64,000 nucleotides of DNA from Paraburkholderia franconis (GTDB lineage: Bacteria; Pseudomonadota; Gammaproteobacteria; Burkholderiales; Burkholderiaceae). Location: contig NZ_WHNP01000040.1 in assembly GCF_009362735.1 (NCBI RefSeq), positions 1 to 64,000 of the forward strand, read 5' to 3'. Both the position numbers and the translations under genes were made by a program. Of the stretch, positions 1 to 8,688 are shown piece after piece (the first letter of the stretch is position 1; each line of letters starts with the position of its first letter). The notes under the pieces were generated by a model. It searched no databases. It was not told the DNA's origin and saw only the letters and a program-made list of their open reading frames with translations.

Positions 1-287
1 CCTTTCAGGCACAAGGCGAGATCTCCCCAGGTAAGAACGCACTCCTTCATCGCACAACCGCCGCATCTACGCCACTTCGCCTTGATCACGGGAGCTTCGC
101 GGTTACGTGCCCGCTCGCCCTGCTCGGCAGCGCCTTCTATACGGTTCTTGTCCATCGGCTCGCGATTTACGCTCCACGCTTCCTCCCCACACTCGGTCAC
201 CCTCATGCAGTTGCGCTTCACTTCATTTGCCGTGATCAGCTTATGGCGGGACTTCCACCCGCAGGAGTGCGCCCATGCTGGGCGCAC
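1..287 (-). mobile_element. group II intron, 5' part only
   Basis: Read on the minus strand, the element begins at 287 with GTGCGCCCAGCATGGGCGC, the GUGYG-type 5' end of bacterial group II introns. This folds into a 9-bp hairpin (267-287), followed by the conserved domain I phrase GGTGGAAGTCCCG and later by ACCTGGGGAGATCTCGCC near the window edge. The intron runs off the left end, so the intron-encoded reverse transcriptase, domains V/VI and the 3' end are not visible. The insertion point lies directly after the T-tract of the ppiC terminator, the position typical of class C introns. The intron identity is recognised from sequence; the class is inferred from location only. The small plus-strand reading frame over this stretch is a shadow. 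Confidence 0.8.
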
Positions 288-290
288 ACG

Positions 291-322
291 AAAAAAGAAA
301 AGCCGCCCGAGGGCGGCTTTTT
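291..322 (-). terminator. rho-independent terminator of ppiC
   Basis: A perfect 8-bp GC stem (AGCCGCCC at 301-308, GGGCGGCT at 311-318) with a 2-base loop is flanked by A and T runs. On the minus strand it is followed by CTTTTCTTTTTT, so it terminates the selO-yciB-bolA-ppiC direction. The group II intron starts immediately downstream. Confidence 0.85.
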
Positions 323-369
323 CACATCCGGCTGACAGCCAACACTGCCAGCAAGCAAGACGGCGACGC

Positions 370-1149
370 TTACTGAATCTTCGCCTTCGAGCGCAGGTCC
401 TCTTCGAACGCTTGCAGCTTTTCCTGCTGCATCTGCTGCATGATCTGCTTCTTCACCTGCTCGAACGGAGGCGGCGGCGTCTCGCGCACGTCGTCGACGC
501 GGATGATGTGCCAGCCGAACTGCGTATGCACCGGCGTATCTGTCATCTGGCCTTTTTGCAGCTTCTGCGCGGCGTCGGCGAATTCCGGCACATAAGCCTT
601 CGGGTCCGACCAGTCGAGGTCGCCGCCGTTCTTGCCCGAGCCCGGGTCCTTCGAGTACTGCTTCGCGAGGTCTTCGAAGCTCGCGCCGCCCTTGATCTTC
701 GCGATCAGATCCTTCGCCTGCTGCTCGTTGTCGACGAGGATGTGGTGCAGGTGATATTCCTTGCCGCCGATCTGCTTGACCAGTTCGTCGTATTTCGCCT
801 TCACTTCGGCGTCAGACGGCTGGTTCTGCTTCAGGTAGTTTTCGATCAGCGCACGCAGCACGACCGTCTGTTGCGCGACGGCGACCTGCGCCTTCACTTC
901 GGGCTTCGACGGAATGCCTTCGCGGACCGCTTCCTGCATCAGGATTTCGCGGTTCACCAGTTCTTCGCGCACGGCCTGTTGCAGCTTCGGCGAATCCTGT
1001 TGACCCTGCTGCACGAGTTGCTGGATCAGCGCATCGGCACGCGACTTGGGAATCGGCGTGCCGTTTACGACGGCGATGTTCTGTGCGAATGCAGGCGCGG
1101 CCGCGCAAGCAGCCAGCAAGACCCAATAGCGGGTTTTTTTCAAGGTCAT
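370..1149 (-). CDS. periplasmic parvulin-type peptidyl-prolyl cis-trans isomerase
   Basis: The 259-residue protein begins with a clear cleavable signal peptide (MTLKKTRYW, a hydrophobic stretch, then AFA-Q). An N-terminal SurA/PpiC-like helical region precedes the parvulin domain at about residues 130-235, which carries the family signatures HHILV, the GG-DLDW segment and FGWHIIRV. It should catalyse prolyl isomerisation and act as a chaperone on exported proteins in the periplasm. I chose the internal ATG because the upstream reading-frame extension overlaps bolA and lacks a signal peptide. It lies 10 bp behind bolA, is last in the minus-strand run, and is followed by a strong terminator. 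Confidence 0.9.
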   Translation of the reverse strand: MTLKKTRYWVLLAACAAAPAFAQNIAVVNGTPIPKSRADALIQQLVQQGQQDSPKLQQAVREELVNREILMQEAVREGIPSKPEVKAQVAVAQQTVVLRALIENYLKQNQPSDAEVKAKYDELVKQIGGKEYHLHHILVDNEQQAKDLIAKIKGGASFEDLAKQYSKDPGSGKNGGDLDWSDPKAYVPEFADAAQKLQKGQMTDTPVHTQFGWHIIRVDDVRETPPPPFEQVKKQIMQQMQQEKLQAFEEDLRSKAKIQ

Positions 1150-1159
1150 CGGAAGTTTC

Positions 1160-1486
1160 CTAACGGGACAGCAAATTGAATTCTTCTGGCGTGTAAGCCG
1201 TGATGGCGAGAGCGTGAATGCCGCGTTGCATGGCATCGGCCAGCGCATCATACACCATGCGATGCCGCGCCACGCGCGCCTTGCCGGCGAACGCGGCCGC
1301 CACGATCGTCACCGCGTAATGGCCGCCCGCCGACGCGCCGGCGTGGCCCGCATGCTGCGCGCTGTCGTCGCGCACGCTGATCGAATCGACGGGCGCGAGC
1401 GCGGCCGCGATGCGCGACTCGATCAGCGCGATGCGCTCGGCGGGGCTTGCGTGAAGAAAAACATCAGGGGAAACGTCGTCACTCAT
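1160..1486 (-). CDS. bolA: BolA family protein
   Basis: This 108-residue protein has the BolA fold pattern: an N-terminal helix with ERIALIESRI, the central GGHY-V strand region, and a C-terminal helix with the typical R-H-R-M-VYDAL and GIHALAI segment. BolA proteins pair with monothiol glutaredoxins in Fe-S and redox homeostasis and affect morphology and biofilm genes. A GGAAGAG ribosome-binding site precedes the ATG. It is packed one base behind yciB and 10 bp before ppiC, so co-transcription is likely. Confidence 0.88.
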   Translation of the reverse strand: MSDDVSPDVFLHASPAERIALIESRIAAALAPVDSISVRDDSAQHAGHAGASAGGHYAVTIVAAAFAGKARVARHRMVYDALADAMQRGIHALAITAYTPEEFNLLSR

Positions 1487-1487
1487 G

Positions 1488-2018
1488 TCACTCTTCCTTC
1501 ATATACTTCGACAGCCACAGGCTCTGCCCGACAATGAACACGACAAGGCAGCCGGTAGCGCCGAACAGCTTGAAGTTGACCCACGCATCGGTGGAAAAGT
1601 TGTACGCGACGAACAGGTTGAGGATGCCGAGCAGCACGAAAAACACGGCCCACACGATATTCAGCTGACCCCACACGCGATGCGGCAACTGGATCTGCTT
1701 GCCCATCATCGCTTCGATCAGATTCTTGTTGAACGCGATCGCCGATACGACCAGCACGACCGAGAACGCCCAGTAGAGGACGGTCGGCTTCCACTTGATG
1801 AAAGTGTCGTTGTGCAGCACGAGCGTCGCACCGCCGAAAACGGTAACGACCCCAAGACTCACCCACAACATCGGGTCGACCTTGCGGTGACGGAACGCGA
1901 CCCAGGCGATCTGCACCAGCGTGGCGGCGATCGCGACGGCCGTCGCCGTGAAAATGCCCCACACCTTGTATGCAACGAAGAACAGGATGATCGGGAACAG
2001 ATCGAACAGGAATTTCAT
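1488..2018 (-). CDS. yciB: inner membrane septation protein A (YciB/IspZ family)
   Basis: The 176-residue, highly hydrophobic protein has about five membrane segments and the family start MKFLFDLFPIILFFVAYK, the KPT-LYW motif, and NLFVAYNFSTDAWVNFK near the C terminus. YciB is an inner-membrane protein linked to the cell-envelope and division machinery. The order selO, yciB, bolA, ppiC is the Burkholderia arrangement, but no msrB gene is present in the 248-bp gap upstream, where I would have expected it. Confidence 0.92.
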   Translation of the reverse strand: MKFLFDLFPIILFFVAYKVWGIFTATAVAIAATLVQIAWVAFRHRKVDPMLWVSLGVVTVFGGATLVLHNDTFIKWKPTVLYWAFSVVLVVSAIAFNKNLIEAMMGKQIQLPHRVWGQLNIVWAVFFVLLGILNLFVAYNFSTDAWVNFKLFGATGCLVVFIVGQSLWLSKYMKEE

Positions 2019-2266
2019 TATCGGGGTCGGGAGTTCGGGGAAGTTGGGCGCGTCATACGCGCAGTCTGTGATCGTTTCGGTGACGTGACGTGAATGGCGG
2101 CAAAGGCCAGCCCGGGCAGTCCGAAAAAAGCGTGCTGTCGATCTTGTCCGCGACTGCGTGCATCAGCCCGCGCTCGCACGCCCGCGGAAAAAAGCGGAGC
2201 GCGAGCGACGCTATCTGGGCTGGAATTGTAACGCAGGCCGCCTGATGCAGTCGCGCAAGCCGGCCA

Positions 2267-3835
2267 TCACGACGAGCAGCTGACTTCCAGCGACGAAGCC
2301 CAATCGGGCGGCAGCCCGGCATACGCTTCATATTCGGGCTGCTCGTCGAACGGATGACGCAGCACGCTCGCAAGGCGCTCGACTTCGGAGAAGTCCTTCT
2401 CCCTGGCCTTCCGGATTGCCGTTTCGGCGAGGTGATTGCGCAGCACGTATTTCGGATTCACGCGGTTCATCGCTTCGGCGCGCGCGGCGTCGTCGCGCGT
2501 TTCGTGTGACAGGCGTGCGCGATAGTCGTTCGCCCATGCATCGAAAGCGGCGCGATCGAGAAACAGGTCGCGCACGGGCGCATCGCCGCTTGCATCGTGC
2601 TTCGACAGCTTCGACAGATTGCGGAACGTCAGCGTGAAGTCCGCGCGGTTCGCATGCATGATCTCGAACAGCTTGTTGACGAGCGCATCGTCATCTTCGC
2701 GTTCGGTTTCGAGGCCGACTTTCGCGCGCATCCGCGCTTCGAGCGCGGGCGCGAAACGCGTCTTGAAGCCTTCGAGCACGTGCTGCGCATCCTGCACCGC
2801 GCGCTCGCCGCGCTGCGCTTCGTCGTAACGTTCGCCGAACAGCGGCAGCAGACCTTGCGCGAGACAGAAGAGGTTCCAGTACGCGATCTGCGGCTGCATC
2901 CGGTACGCGTAGCGGCCCTGCGAATCCGAGTGATTGCAGATGTGATTCGCGTCGAAGCCGTCCATGAAGCCGAACGGACCATAGTCGATCGTGAGGCCGA
3001 GGATGGACATGTTGTCCGTGTTCATCACGCCATGGCAGAAGCCGACGGCCTGCCATTGCGCCATCAGGTCGGCCGTCGACAGCACGGCTTCGTTCAGCAG
3101 CGCGAGATACGGGTCTTCGGCTTGCCTGCACGACGGATAAAAACGGTCGATCACGTGATCGGTGAGCGAGCGCAACGCATCGACGCGATCGTTCGCGTAG
3201 AAATGCTCGAAATGCCCGAAGCGCACGAAGCTCGGCGACACGCGCGTGACCACGGCCGCCGTTTCCATTTCTTCGCGGCGCACGGGCTGATCGGAGCCGG
3301 TCACGCAGAGTGCGCGCGTGGTCGGAATACCGAGGTGATGCATCGCCTCGGAGCACAGATATTCGCGGATCGACGAGCGCAGCACCGCGCGGCCGTCGCC
3401 CATGCGCGAATAGGGCGTACGTCCGCCGCCTTTCAGTTGCAGCTCGAACCGTTCGCCCGCGTGCTCGACTTCACCGAGCGTGAGCGCACGGCCATCGCCG
3501 AGCTGACCGGCCCACACGCCGAACTGATGTCCCGAATACACCGATGCATACGGCAGCGAGTCGGACGGCCAGTCGCGCGTGGTGTTGCCCGAGAAGAACT
3601 CCGCGAAGCCCGGCGTGCCGGCGAGCGCGGAATCGAAGCCGAGCATGTCCGCGACATCGGGCGCGAAACCGACGACATACGGCGCGGGCAACGGCGCCGC
3701 GGGCAGTCGTGTCAGAAAGACGGTGCCGAGTGCCGCGAAGCTGCCTTCGCGCTGGTTGTCGATGCTGCCTGCCGCCGTCGACATGGGACCGGACAAGCCG
3801 GCGGATAGCCCTTCATTGCATGGGGAAAACGACAT
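2267..3835 (-). CDS. selO: protein adenylyltransferase SelO (YdiU family)
   Basis: This 522-residue pseudokinase-fold enzyme transfers AMP to Ser, Thr or Tyr of proteins involved in redox homeostasis. Visible signatures are SVYSGHQFG (about 98-106), KGGGRTPYSRMGDGRAVLRS (135-154), the HGVMNTDNMS-type catalytic loop and the DYGPFGFMD metal-binding segment. The C terminus is CSS, the bacterial cysteine version of the eukaryotic selenocysteine-Ser-Ser tail. The start is supported by AGAGG nine bases upstream of the ATG. It heads the minus-strand run toward yciB. Confidence 0.93.
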   Translation of the reverse strand: MSFSPCNEGLSAGLSGPMSTAAGSIDNQREGSFAALGTVFLTRLPAAPLPAPYVVGFAPDVADMLGFDSALAGTPGFAEFFSGNTTRDWPSDSLPYASVYSGHQFGVWAGQLGDGRALTLGEVEHAGERFELQLKGGGRTPYSRMGDGRAVLRSSIREYLCSEAMHHLGIPTTRALCVTGSDQPVRREEMETAAVVTRVSPSFVRFGHFEHFYANDRVDALRSLTDHVIDRFYPSCRQAEDPYLALLNEAVLSTADLMAQWQAVGFCHGVMNTDNMSILGLTIDYGPFGFMDGFDANHICNHSDSQGRYAYRMQPQIAYWNLFCLAQGLLPLFGERYDEAQRGERAVQDAQHVLEGFKTRFAPALEARMRAKVGLETEREDDDALVNKLFEIMHANRADFTLTFRNLSKLSKHDASGDAPVRDLFLDRAAFDAWANDYRARLSHETRDDAARAEAMNRVNPKYVLRNHLAETAIRKAREKDFSEVERLASVLRHPFDEQPEYEAYAGLPPDWASSLEVSCSS

Positions 3836-3986
3836 GTTGAGCGCCTCTTTATTAACCGATATTGTAATTGCGCGCCTGCCGCGCTGCAGGGCGCACGTCT
3901 GCGGCGCATATCGAATGCCTGGTCATTCGGCGGCGCGGTCGCGGTCACGCATTCGAACGAATACACAAACTGGGAGACACCCGCGT

Positions 3987-5675
3987 ATGAAGACGCCGCT
4001 CTATGGACAGATGATGGACGTGCCGCTGACGGTCTCTTCGTTGCTCGCGCATGCATCACGCCACTTCGGCACGACCGAGATCGTGTCGAAGCGCATCGAG
4101 GGCGACGTGCATCGCTACACGTACCGCGACTGCGAGAAGCGTGCGAAGCAGCTTGCGCAGGCACTGATCGCGCTGGGCGTCGAAATGGGCGACCGGATCG
4201 GCACGCTCGCATGGAACGGCTACCGGCATCTGGAAACGTACTTTGGCACGACGGGCTTCGGCGCCGTGTGTCACACGATCAATCCGCGCCTCTTTCCCGA
4301 TCAGATCGCGTGGATCATCAATCACGCGGATGACCGCTACGTGCTGTTCGACATCACGTTTGCGCCGCTCGTCGATGTGCTCGCGCCGCAATGTCCGAAC
4401 GTGCGCGGCTGGATCGCGATGACGGACGAGGCGCACATGCCGCGCATGTCGACGGCCGCATCGAGCTACGAAGCGTTGCTCGCGCAGCACGACGGCGACT
4501 TCGACTGGCCGCTCATCGACGAACGTTGCGCATCCAACCTTTGCTATACGTCGGGCACGACGGGCAATCCGAAGGGCGCGCTTTACTCGCATCGCTCGAC
4601 GGTGCTGCATGCGTTTGGCGCGTCGCTGCCGGATGCGATGGGCCTGTCCGCGCGCGATTGCGTGCTGCCCGTCGTGCCGATGTTCCATGTGAACGCATGG
4701 GGCATTCCGCACGCCGCACCGCTGACGGGCACGAAGCTCGTGTTTCCGGGCAAGGATCTGGACGGCAAGTCGCTGTATGAGCTGATGGAGGCCGAGCGCG
4801 TCACGTATTCGGCGGGCGTGCCGACCGTTTGGCTCGGACTGCTGAACCACGTGCGCGAAGCGGGCGTGCGGTTTTCGTCGCTGGAGCGTACGGTGATCGG
4901 CGGTTCCGCGTGTCCGCCCGCGATGCTCAGGATGTTCCAGGACACGTACGGCGTCGAGGTGATTCACGCGTGGGGCATGACGGAGATGTCGCCGCTCGGC
5001 ACGCTGTCCAAGCTCACGTGGGAGCAGTCGCAGCGCTCGCCGGACGAGCAGCGCAAGCTGCGCGAGAAGCAGGGGCACGCGATGTACGGCGTCGACATGA
5101 AGATCGTCGGCGACGACGGCCGCGAACTGCCGTGGGATGGCGTCGCGTTCGGCGATCTGCACGTGCGCGGGCCGTGGGTGATCGACCGGTATTTCCGCAG
5201 CGATGCGTCGCCGCTCGTCGACGGCTGGTTCCCGACGGGCGACGTCGCGACCATCGACAAGGACAGCTTCCTGAACATCACCGATCGCAGCAAGGATGTG
5301 ATCAAGTCGGGCGGCGAGTGGATCAGCTCGATCGACGTCGAGAACATCGCGATCGCGCATCCCGCCGTCGCGGAAGCGGCGTGTATCGCGTGCGCGCATC
5401 CGAAGTGGACGGAGCGCCCGCTGCTCGTCGTCGTGAAGCGCCCCGATGCCGACGTGACGCGCGACGAACTGCTCGCGTTCTACGAAGGCAAGATCGCGAA
5501 GTGGTGGATTCCCGATGATGTCGTGTTCGTCGACGAATTGCCGCACACGGCGACGGGCAAGCTGCAAAAGCTCAAGCTGCGCGAACGGTTTCGCGATCAT
5601 GTGCTGCCGTCGGCGCTCGCAATCGAAAACTGCCCCTTCGACGACGAAGCGCACGCGAAAAGCGATCCGTCGTAG
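3987..5675 (+). CDS. acyl-CoA ligase (long-chain fatty acid or 3-methylthiopropionate type)
   Basis: This 562-residue ANL-superfamily enzyme activates a carboxylic acid to its CoA thioester through an acyl-AMP. Visible motifs are the AMP-binding P-loop YTSGTTGNPKG (about 188-198), the GWGMTE-type A5 motif (HAWGMTEMSPLG), GWFPTGDVATID (A7), and the C-terminal PHTATGKLQKLKLR bearing the catalytic lysine. The sequence style resembles the DmdB/medium-to-long-chain branch, but the substrate cannot be fixed from sequence. The ATG follows GGGAGAC. Neighbouring FadJ-like and thiolase genes support a beta-oxidation role. Confidence 0.85.
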   Translation: MKTPLYGQMMDVPLTVSSLLAHASRHFGTTEIVSKRIEGDVHRYTYRDCEKRAKQLAQALIALGVEMGDRIGTLAWNGYRHLETYFGTTGFGAVCHTINPRLFPDQIAWIINHADDRYVLFDITFAPLVDVLAPQCPNVRGWIAMTDEAHMPRMSTAASSYEALLAQHDGDFDWPLIDERCASNLCYTSGTTGNPKGALYSHRSTVLHAFGASLPDAMGLSARDCVLPVVPMFHVNAWGIPHAAPLTGTKLVFPGKDLDGKSLYELMEAERVTYSAGVPTVWLGLLNHVREAGVRFSSLERTVIGGSACPPAMLRMFQDTYGVEVIHAWGMTEMSPLGTLSKLTWEQSQRSPDEQRKLREKQGHAMYGVDMKIVGDDGRELPWDGVAFGDLHVRGPWVIDRYFRSDASPLVDGWFPTGDVATIDKDSFLNITDRSKDVIKSGGEWISSIDVENIAIAHPAVAEAACIACAHPKWTERPLLVVVKRPDADVTRDELLAFYEGKIAKWWIPDDVVFVDELPHTATGKLQKLKLRERFRDHVLPSALAIENCPFDDEAHAKSDPS

Positions 5676-5696
5676 AACCGGGTTTACCCCCACTAC

Positions 5697-5737
5697 AAAG
5701 GCACGTCGCGTGAATTGAACGAGCGTGCTTTTTTGTG
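5697..5737 (+). terminator. possible terminator after acyl-CoA ligase
   Basis: AAAGGCACG and CGTGCTTTTTT can pair with one bulged G across a long loop, ending in a T-run. The hairpin is weaker than others in the window and may be fortuitous. Confidence 0.4.
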
Positions 5738-5845
5738 TATCCTGCCTGCTATCGTTAAGGAACGTCAAAACGGCGGACAATGGTCCGCATGTTCCCATCA
5801 TGGCCGCGTACCCGAATCGCGGCCGCATGGCATGGAGGCAGGCAG

Positions 5846-7930
5846 ATGGCAGTGGACTACACGACACACGACGGCGTCGCCGTCATCACACTGAACAATC
5901 CCCCCGTCAACGGCCTCGGCCTGTCGACGCGCACGGGCATCATCGAGGGCATCGACCGCGCGCAGCACGATCCCGCCATCAAGGCGATCGTGCTGACGGG
6001 CGCGGGCAAGGCGTTCTCGGGCGGCGCCGACATCACCGAATTCAACACGCCCAAAGCGCTGCAGGAGCCGACGCTGATGACGGTCATCAAGGCCGTCGAA
6101 GGCAGCGCGAAGCCGGTCGTCGCCGCGATTCACAACGTCGCGATGGGCGGCGGGCTGGAACTCGCGCTCGGCGCGCATTATCGCGTTGCGGCGCCGGGCG
6201 CGCAGATCGCATTGCCCGAGGTGAAGCTCGGCATTCTGCCGGGCGCGGGCGGCACGCAGCGTCTGCCGCGCGCACTGGGACTGGAAGCGGCGCTCAACAT
6301 GATCGTGTCGGGTACGCCTGTCATGTCGGAAAAGCTCGCGGGCACGGGCCTGTTCGATGAGCTGGTCGAAGGCGATCTGCTTGAAAACGCGCTCGCGTTT
6401 GCGCGCAAGGTCGGCGCGCAAAGCGGTCCGCATCCCAGGATTCGCGACCGCAAGATCGAGCATCCGAATGCGGCGGGCTTCATCCAGTTCGCGCGCAACA
6501 GCGTCGCGGCCGTCGCGAAGCAGTTCCCGGCGCCGCACAAGTGTATCGACGCGATCGAAGCGGGCGTGCTGAAGGGCTTCGAACAAGGCATGAAAGTCGA
6601 GCGCGAATGCTTTCTCGCGCTCGTGCAGACGCCGGAGAGCAAGGCGCTGCGTCACGCGTTCTTCGGCGAGCGCGCGGCGAGCAAGATTCCCGACGTGCCG
6701 TCCGATACGCCCGTGCGCGACATCAGGAAAGTGGCCGTGATCGGCGCGGGCACGATGGGCGGCGGCATCGCAATGAACTTCGTCAACGCGGGCCTGCCCG
6801 TGATGCTGCTCGAAACGAAACAGGAAGCGCTCGATCGTGGCGTCGCGACGATCCGCAAGAACTACGAGACGACCGTCAAGAAGGGCAAGCTGACGACGGA
6901 GGCGCTCGAAGAGCGCATGGCGCTGATCACGCCGACGCTATCGTATGACGATCTCAACGACGCCGATCTGATCATCGAAGCCGTGTTCGAAGAGCTCGGC
7001 GTGAAAGAGCAGGTGTTCGGACGTCTCGATGAAGTCGCGAAGCCGGGCGCGATCCTCGCGTCGAATACGTCGACGCTCGATCTGAACAAAATCGCTGCGT
7101 TCACGAAGCGTCCGCAGGACGTGGTCGGCATGCACTTCTTCAGCCCCGCGAACGTGATGAAGCTGCTCGAAGTGGTGCGCGGCAAGGAGACCGCGAAGGA
7201 CGTGCTCGCCACTGTCATGAAGGTCGCGAAGAAAATCAAAAAGACGGCGGTCGTGTCGGGCGTGTGCGATGGCTTCATCGGCAACCGGATGATCGAGCAG
7301 TACATCCGTCAGGCGCTCTTCATGCTCGAAGAAGGCGCGTTGCCCGCGCAGGTCGACAAGGCGATCGAGAAATTCGGCTTCGCGATGGGCCCGTTCCGCA
7401 TGAGCGATCTGGCGGGCAACGACATCGGCTGGGCGATTCGCAAGCGGCGTTATCAGGAACACCCGGAGATGCACTATTCGAAGATCGCCGACCGTCTGTG
7501 CGAGACGGGCCGCTTCGGGCAGAAGACGGGCGGCGGCTGGTACGACTACAAGGCGGGCGACCGCAACGCGTATCCGTCGAAGCAGATCGACGAGATGATC
7601 GTCGCGCATTCGAGGGAACTCGGCGTCGAGCGCCGCAAGATTTCCGACGATGAGATCGTCGAGCGCCTCGTGTTCGCGCTCGTCAACGAAGGCGCGAAGA
7701 TTCTCGAGGAAGGCATCGCGTCGAAGGCGTCGGACATCGACATGGTCTATCTGACGGGCTACGGCTTCCCGGTGTGGCGCGGCGGTCCGATGCTCTACGC
7801 GGATACCGTCGGGCTCTACAACGTCGAGCGCGCGATCCGCCGTTATGCGGCGCAAGCGAACGGCGACGCCTGGCAGATTGCTCAGGGCATCGCCGAACGC
7901 GCGGCGCAAGGGCGCGGCTTTAACGGCTGA
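5846..7930 (+). CDS. bifunctional enoyl-CoA hydratase / 3-hydroxyacyl-CoA dehydrogenase (FadJ-like)
   Basis: The 694-residue protein combines an N-terminal crotonase domain (about 1-190; oxyanion-hole segments GKAFSGGADI and NVAMGGGLELALG, followed by PEVKLGILPGAGGTQRLPR) with a Rossmann 3-hydroxyacyl-CoA dehydrogenase domain. The Rossmann start is VAVIGAGTMGGGIA near 295, and the catalytic His lies in VGMHFFSPANVMKLLE. It hydrates enoyl-CoA and oxidises 3-hydroxyacyl-CoA in beta-oxidation. The start at MAVDYTTHDG is chosen because GGAGG lies 7 bases upstream; the longer frame adds an unlikely leader. It lies between a ligase and a thiolase gene on the same strand. Confidence 0.9.
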   Translation: MAVDYTTHDGVAVITLNNPPVNGLGLSTRTGIIEGIDRAQHDPAIKAIVLTGAGKAFSGGADITEFNTPKALQEPTLMTVIKAVEGSAKPVVAAIHNVAMGGGLELALGAHYRVAAPGAQIALPEVKLGILPGAGGTQRLPRALGLEAALNMIVSGTPVMSEKLAGTGLFDELVEGDLLENALAFARKVGAQSGPHPRIRDRKIEHPNAAGFIQFARNSVAAVAKQFPAPHKCIDAIEAGVLKGFEQGMKVERECFLALVQTPESKALRHAFFGERAASKIPDVPSDTPVRDIRKVAVIGAGTMGGGIAMNFVNAGLPVMLLETKQEALDRGVATIRKNYETTVKKGKLTTEALEERMALITPTLSYDDLNDADLIIEAVFEELGVKEQVFGRLDEVAKPGAILASNTSTLDLNKIAAFTKRPQDVVGMHFFSPANVMKLLEVVRGKETAKDVLATVMKVAKKIKKTAVVSGVCDGFIGNRMIEQYIRQALFMLEEGALPAQVDKAIEKFGFAMGPFRMSDLAGNDIGWAIRKRRYQEHPEMHYSKIADRLCETGRFGQKTGGGWYDYKAGDRNAYPSKQIDEMIVAHSRELGVERRKISDDEIVERLVFALVNEGAKILEEGIASKASDIDMVYLTGYGFPVWRGGPMLYADTVGLYNVERAIRRYAAQANGDAWQIAQGIAERAAQGRGFNG

Positions 7931-8006
7931 ACGCGAACGGGCTGCTGACTGGATCGAAGCGCAGGGTCGAAGCAATGGCGTCAGCAACAGCGCGGAAGGA
8001 GCAGCG

Positions 8007-8633
8007 ATGAAAAGTGCCAACGACGTTCTGCTCGTCGTCGACGTGCAGAACGACTTCATGCCGGGCGGCGCGCTCGCGGTCGCGCGCGGCGACGAAATCG
8101 TGCCGCTCGTGAACCGGCTCGCGCGCCGTTTCAGCCATATCGTGCTGACGCAGGACTGGCATCCGCCGTCGCATGTTTCGTTCGCGGCGAACCACGCGGG
8201 GCGCCAGCCGTTCGAGACGATCACGCTGCCGTACGGCGAGCAGGTGTTGTGGCCGACGCATTGCGTGCAGGACACGCCGGGCGCTGCGCTGCATGCGGAC
8301 CTCGACATTCCGCATGCGCGCGCGGTGATCCGCAAGGGCCATCACGCCGACGTCGACAGCTATTCGGCGTTTCTCGAAGCGGACCGCACGACGCCGACGG
8401 GACTCGCCGGCTATCTGCGCGACACGGGCGTGACGCGCGTGTGGTGCTGCGGGCTCGCGACCGACTATTGCGTCGCGTGGTCCGCGCTCGACGCGCGCGC
8501 GGCGGGCTTCGAGGCCGCCGTCATCGAAGACGCGACCCGCGCGATCGATCTGAACGGTTCGCTGGACGACGCGTGGCGCGACATGCGCGCCGCGGGTGTC
8601 GAGCGCGTGCAATCGGCCGACGTGCTGGCCTGA
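8007..8633 (+). CDS. pncA: nicotinamidase
   Basis: This 208-residue cysteine hydrolase converts nicotinamide to nicotinate for NAD salvage. The Asp-Lys-Cys triad is visible as D12 (VVDVQNDF), K110 (RKGHHADVDSYSAF) and C155 (ATDYCVAW). Metal ligands sit in QDWHPPSHVSF and WPTHCV. The ATG follows a GGAAGGAG site and the gene lies 76 bp after the FadJ-like gene. It has no obvious mechanistic link to beta-oxidation; it may simply be co-transcribed. Confidence 0.93.
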   Translation: MKSANDVLLVVDVQNDFMPGGALAVARGDEIVPLVNRLARRFSHIVLTQDWHPPSHVSFAANHAGRQPFETITLPYGEQVLWPTHCVQDTPGAALHADLDIPHARAVIRKGHHADVDSYSAFLEADRTTPTGLAGYLRDTGVTRVWCCGLATDYCVAWSALDARAAGFEAAVIEDATRAIDLNGSLDDAWRDMRAAGVERVQSADVLA

Positions 8634-8688
8634 GTTGTCCAGCGCGCAAAGCGAACCTCACACACTCTTTGGAAAGTTGGAGACGTAG

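Noticed and set aside
82..1179. 365-codon plus-strand frame at the left end
   Set aside because: It runs antisense to the group II intron RNA and ppiC. The first part is a commonly mis-annotated intron antisense frame.
4056..5867. 603-codon minus-strand frame
   Set aside because: It is antisense to the acyl-CoA ligase and low in complexity; the plus-strand gene has all family motifs.
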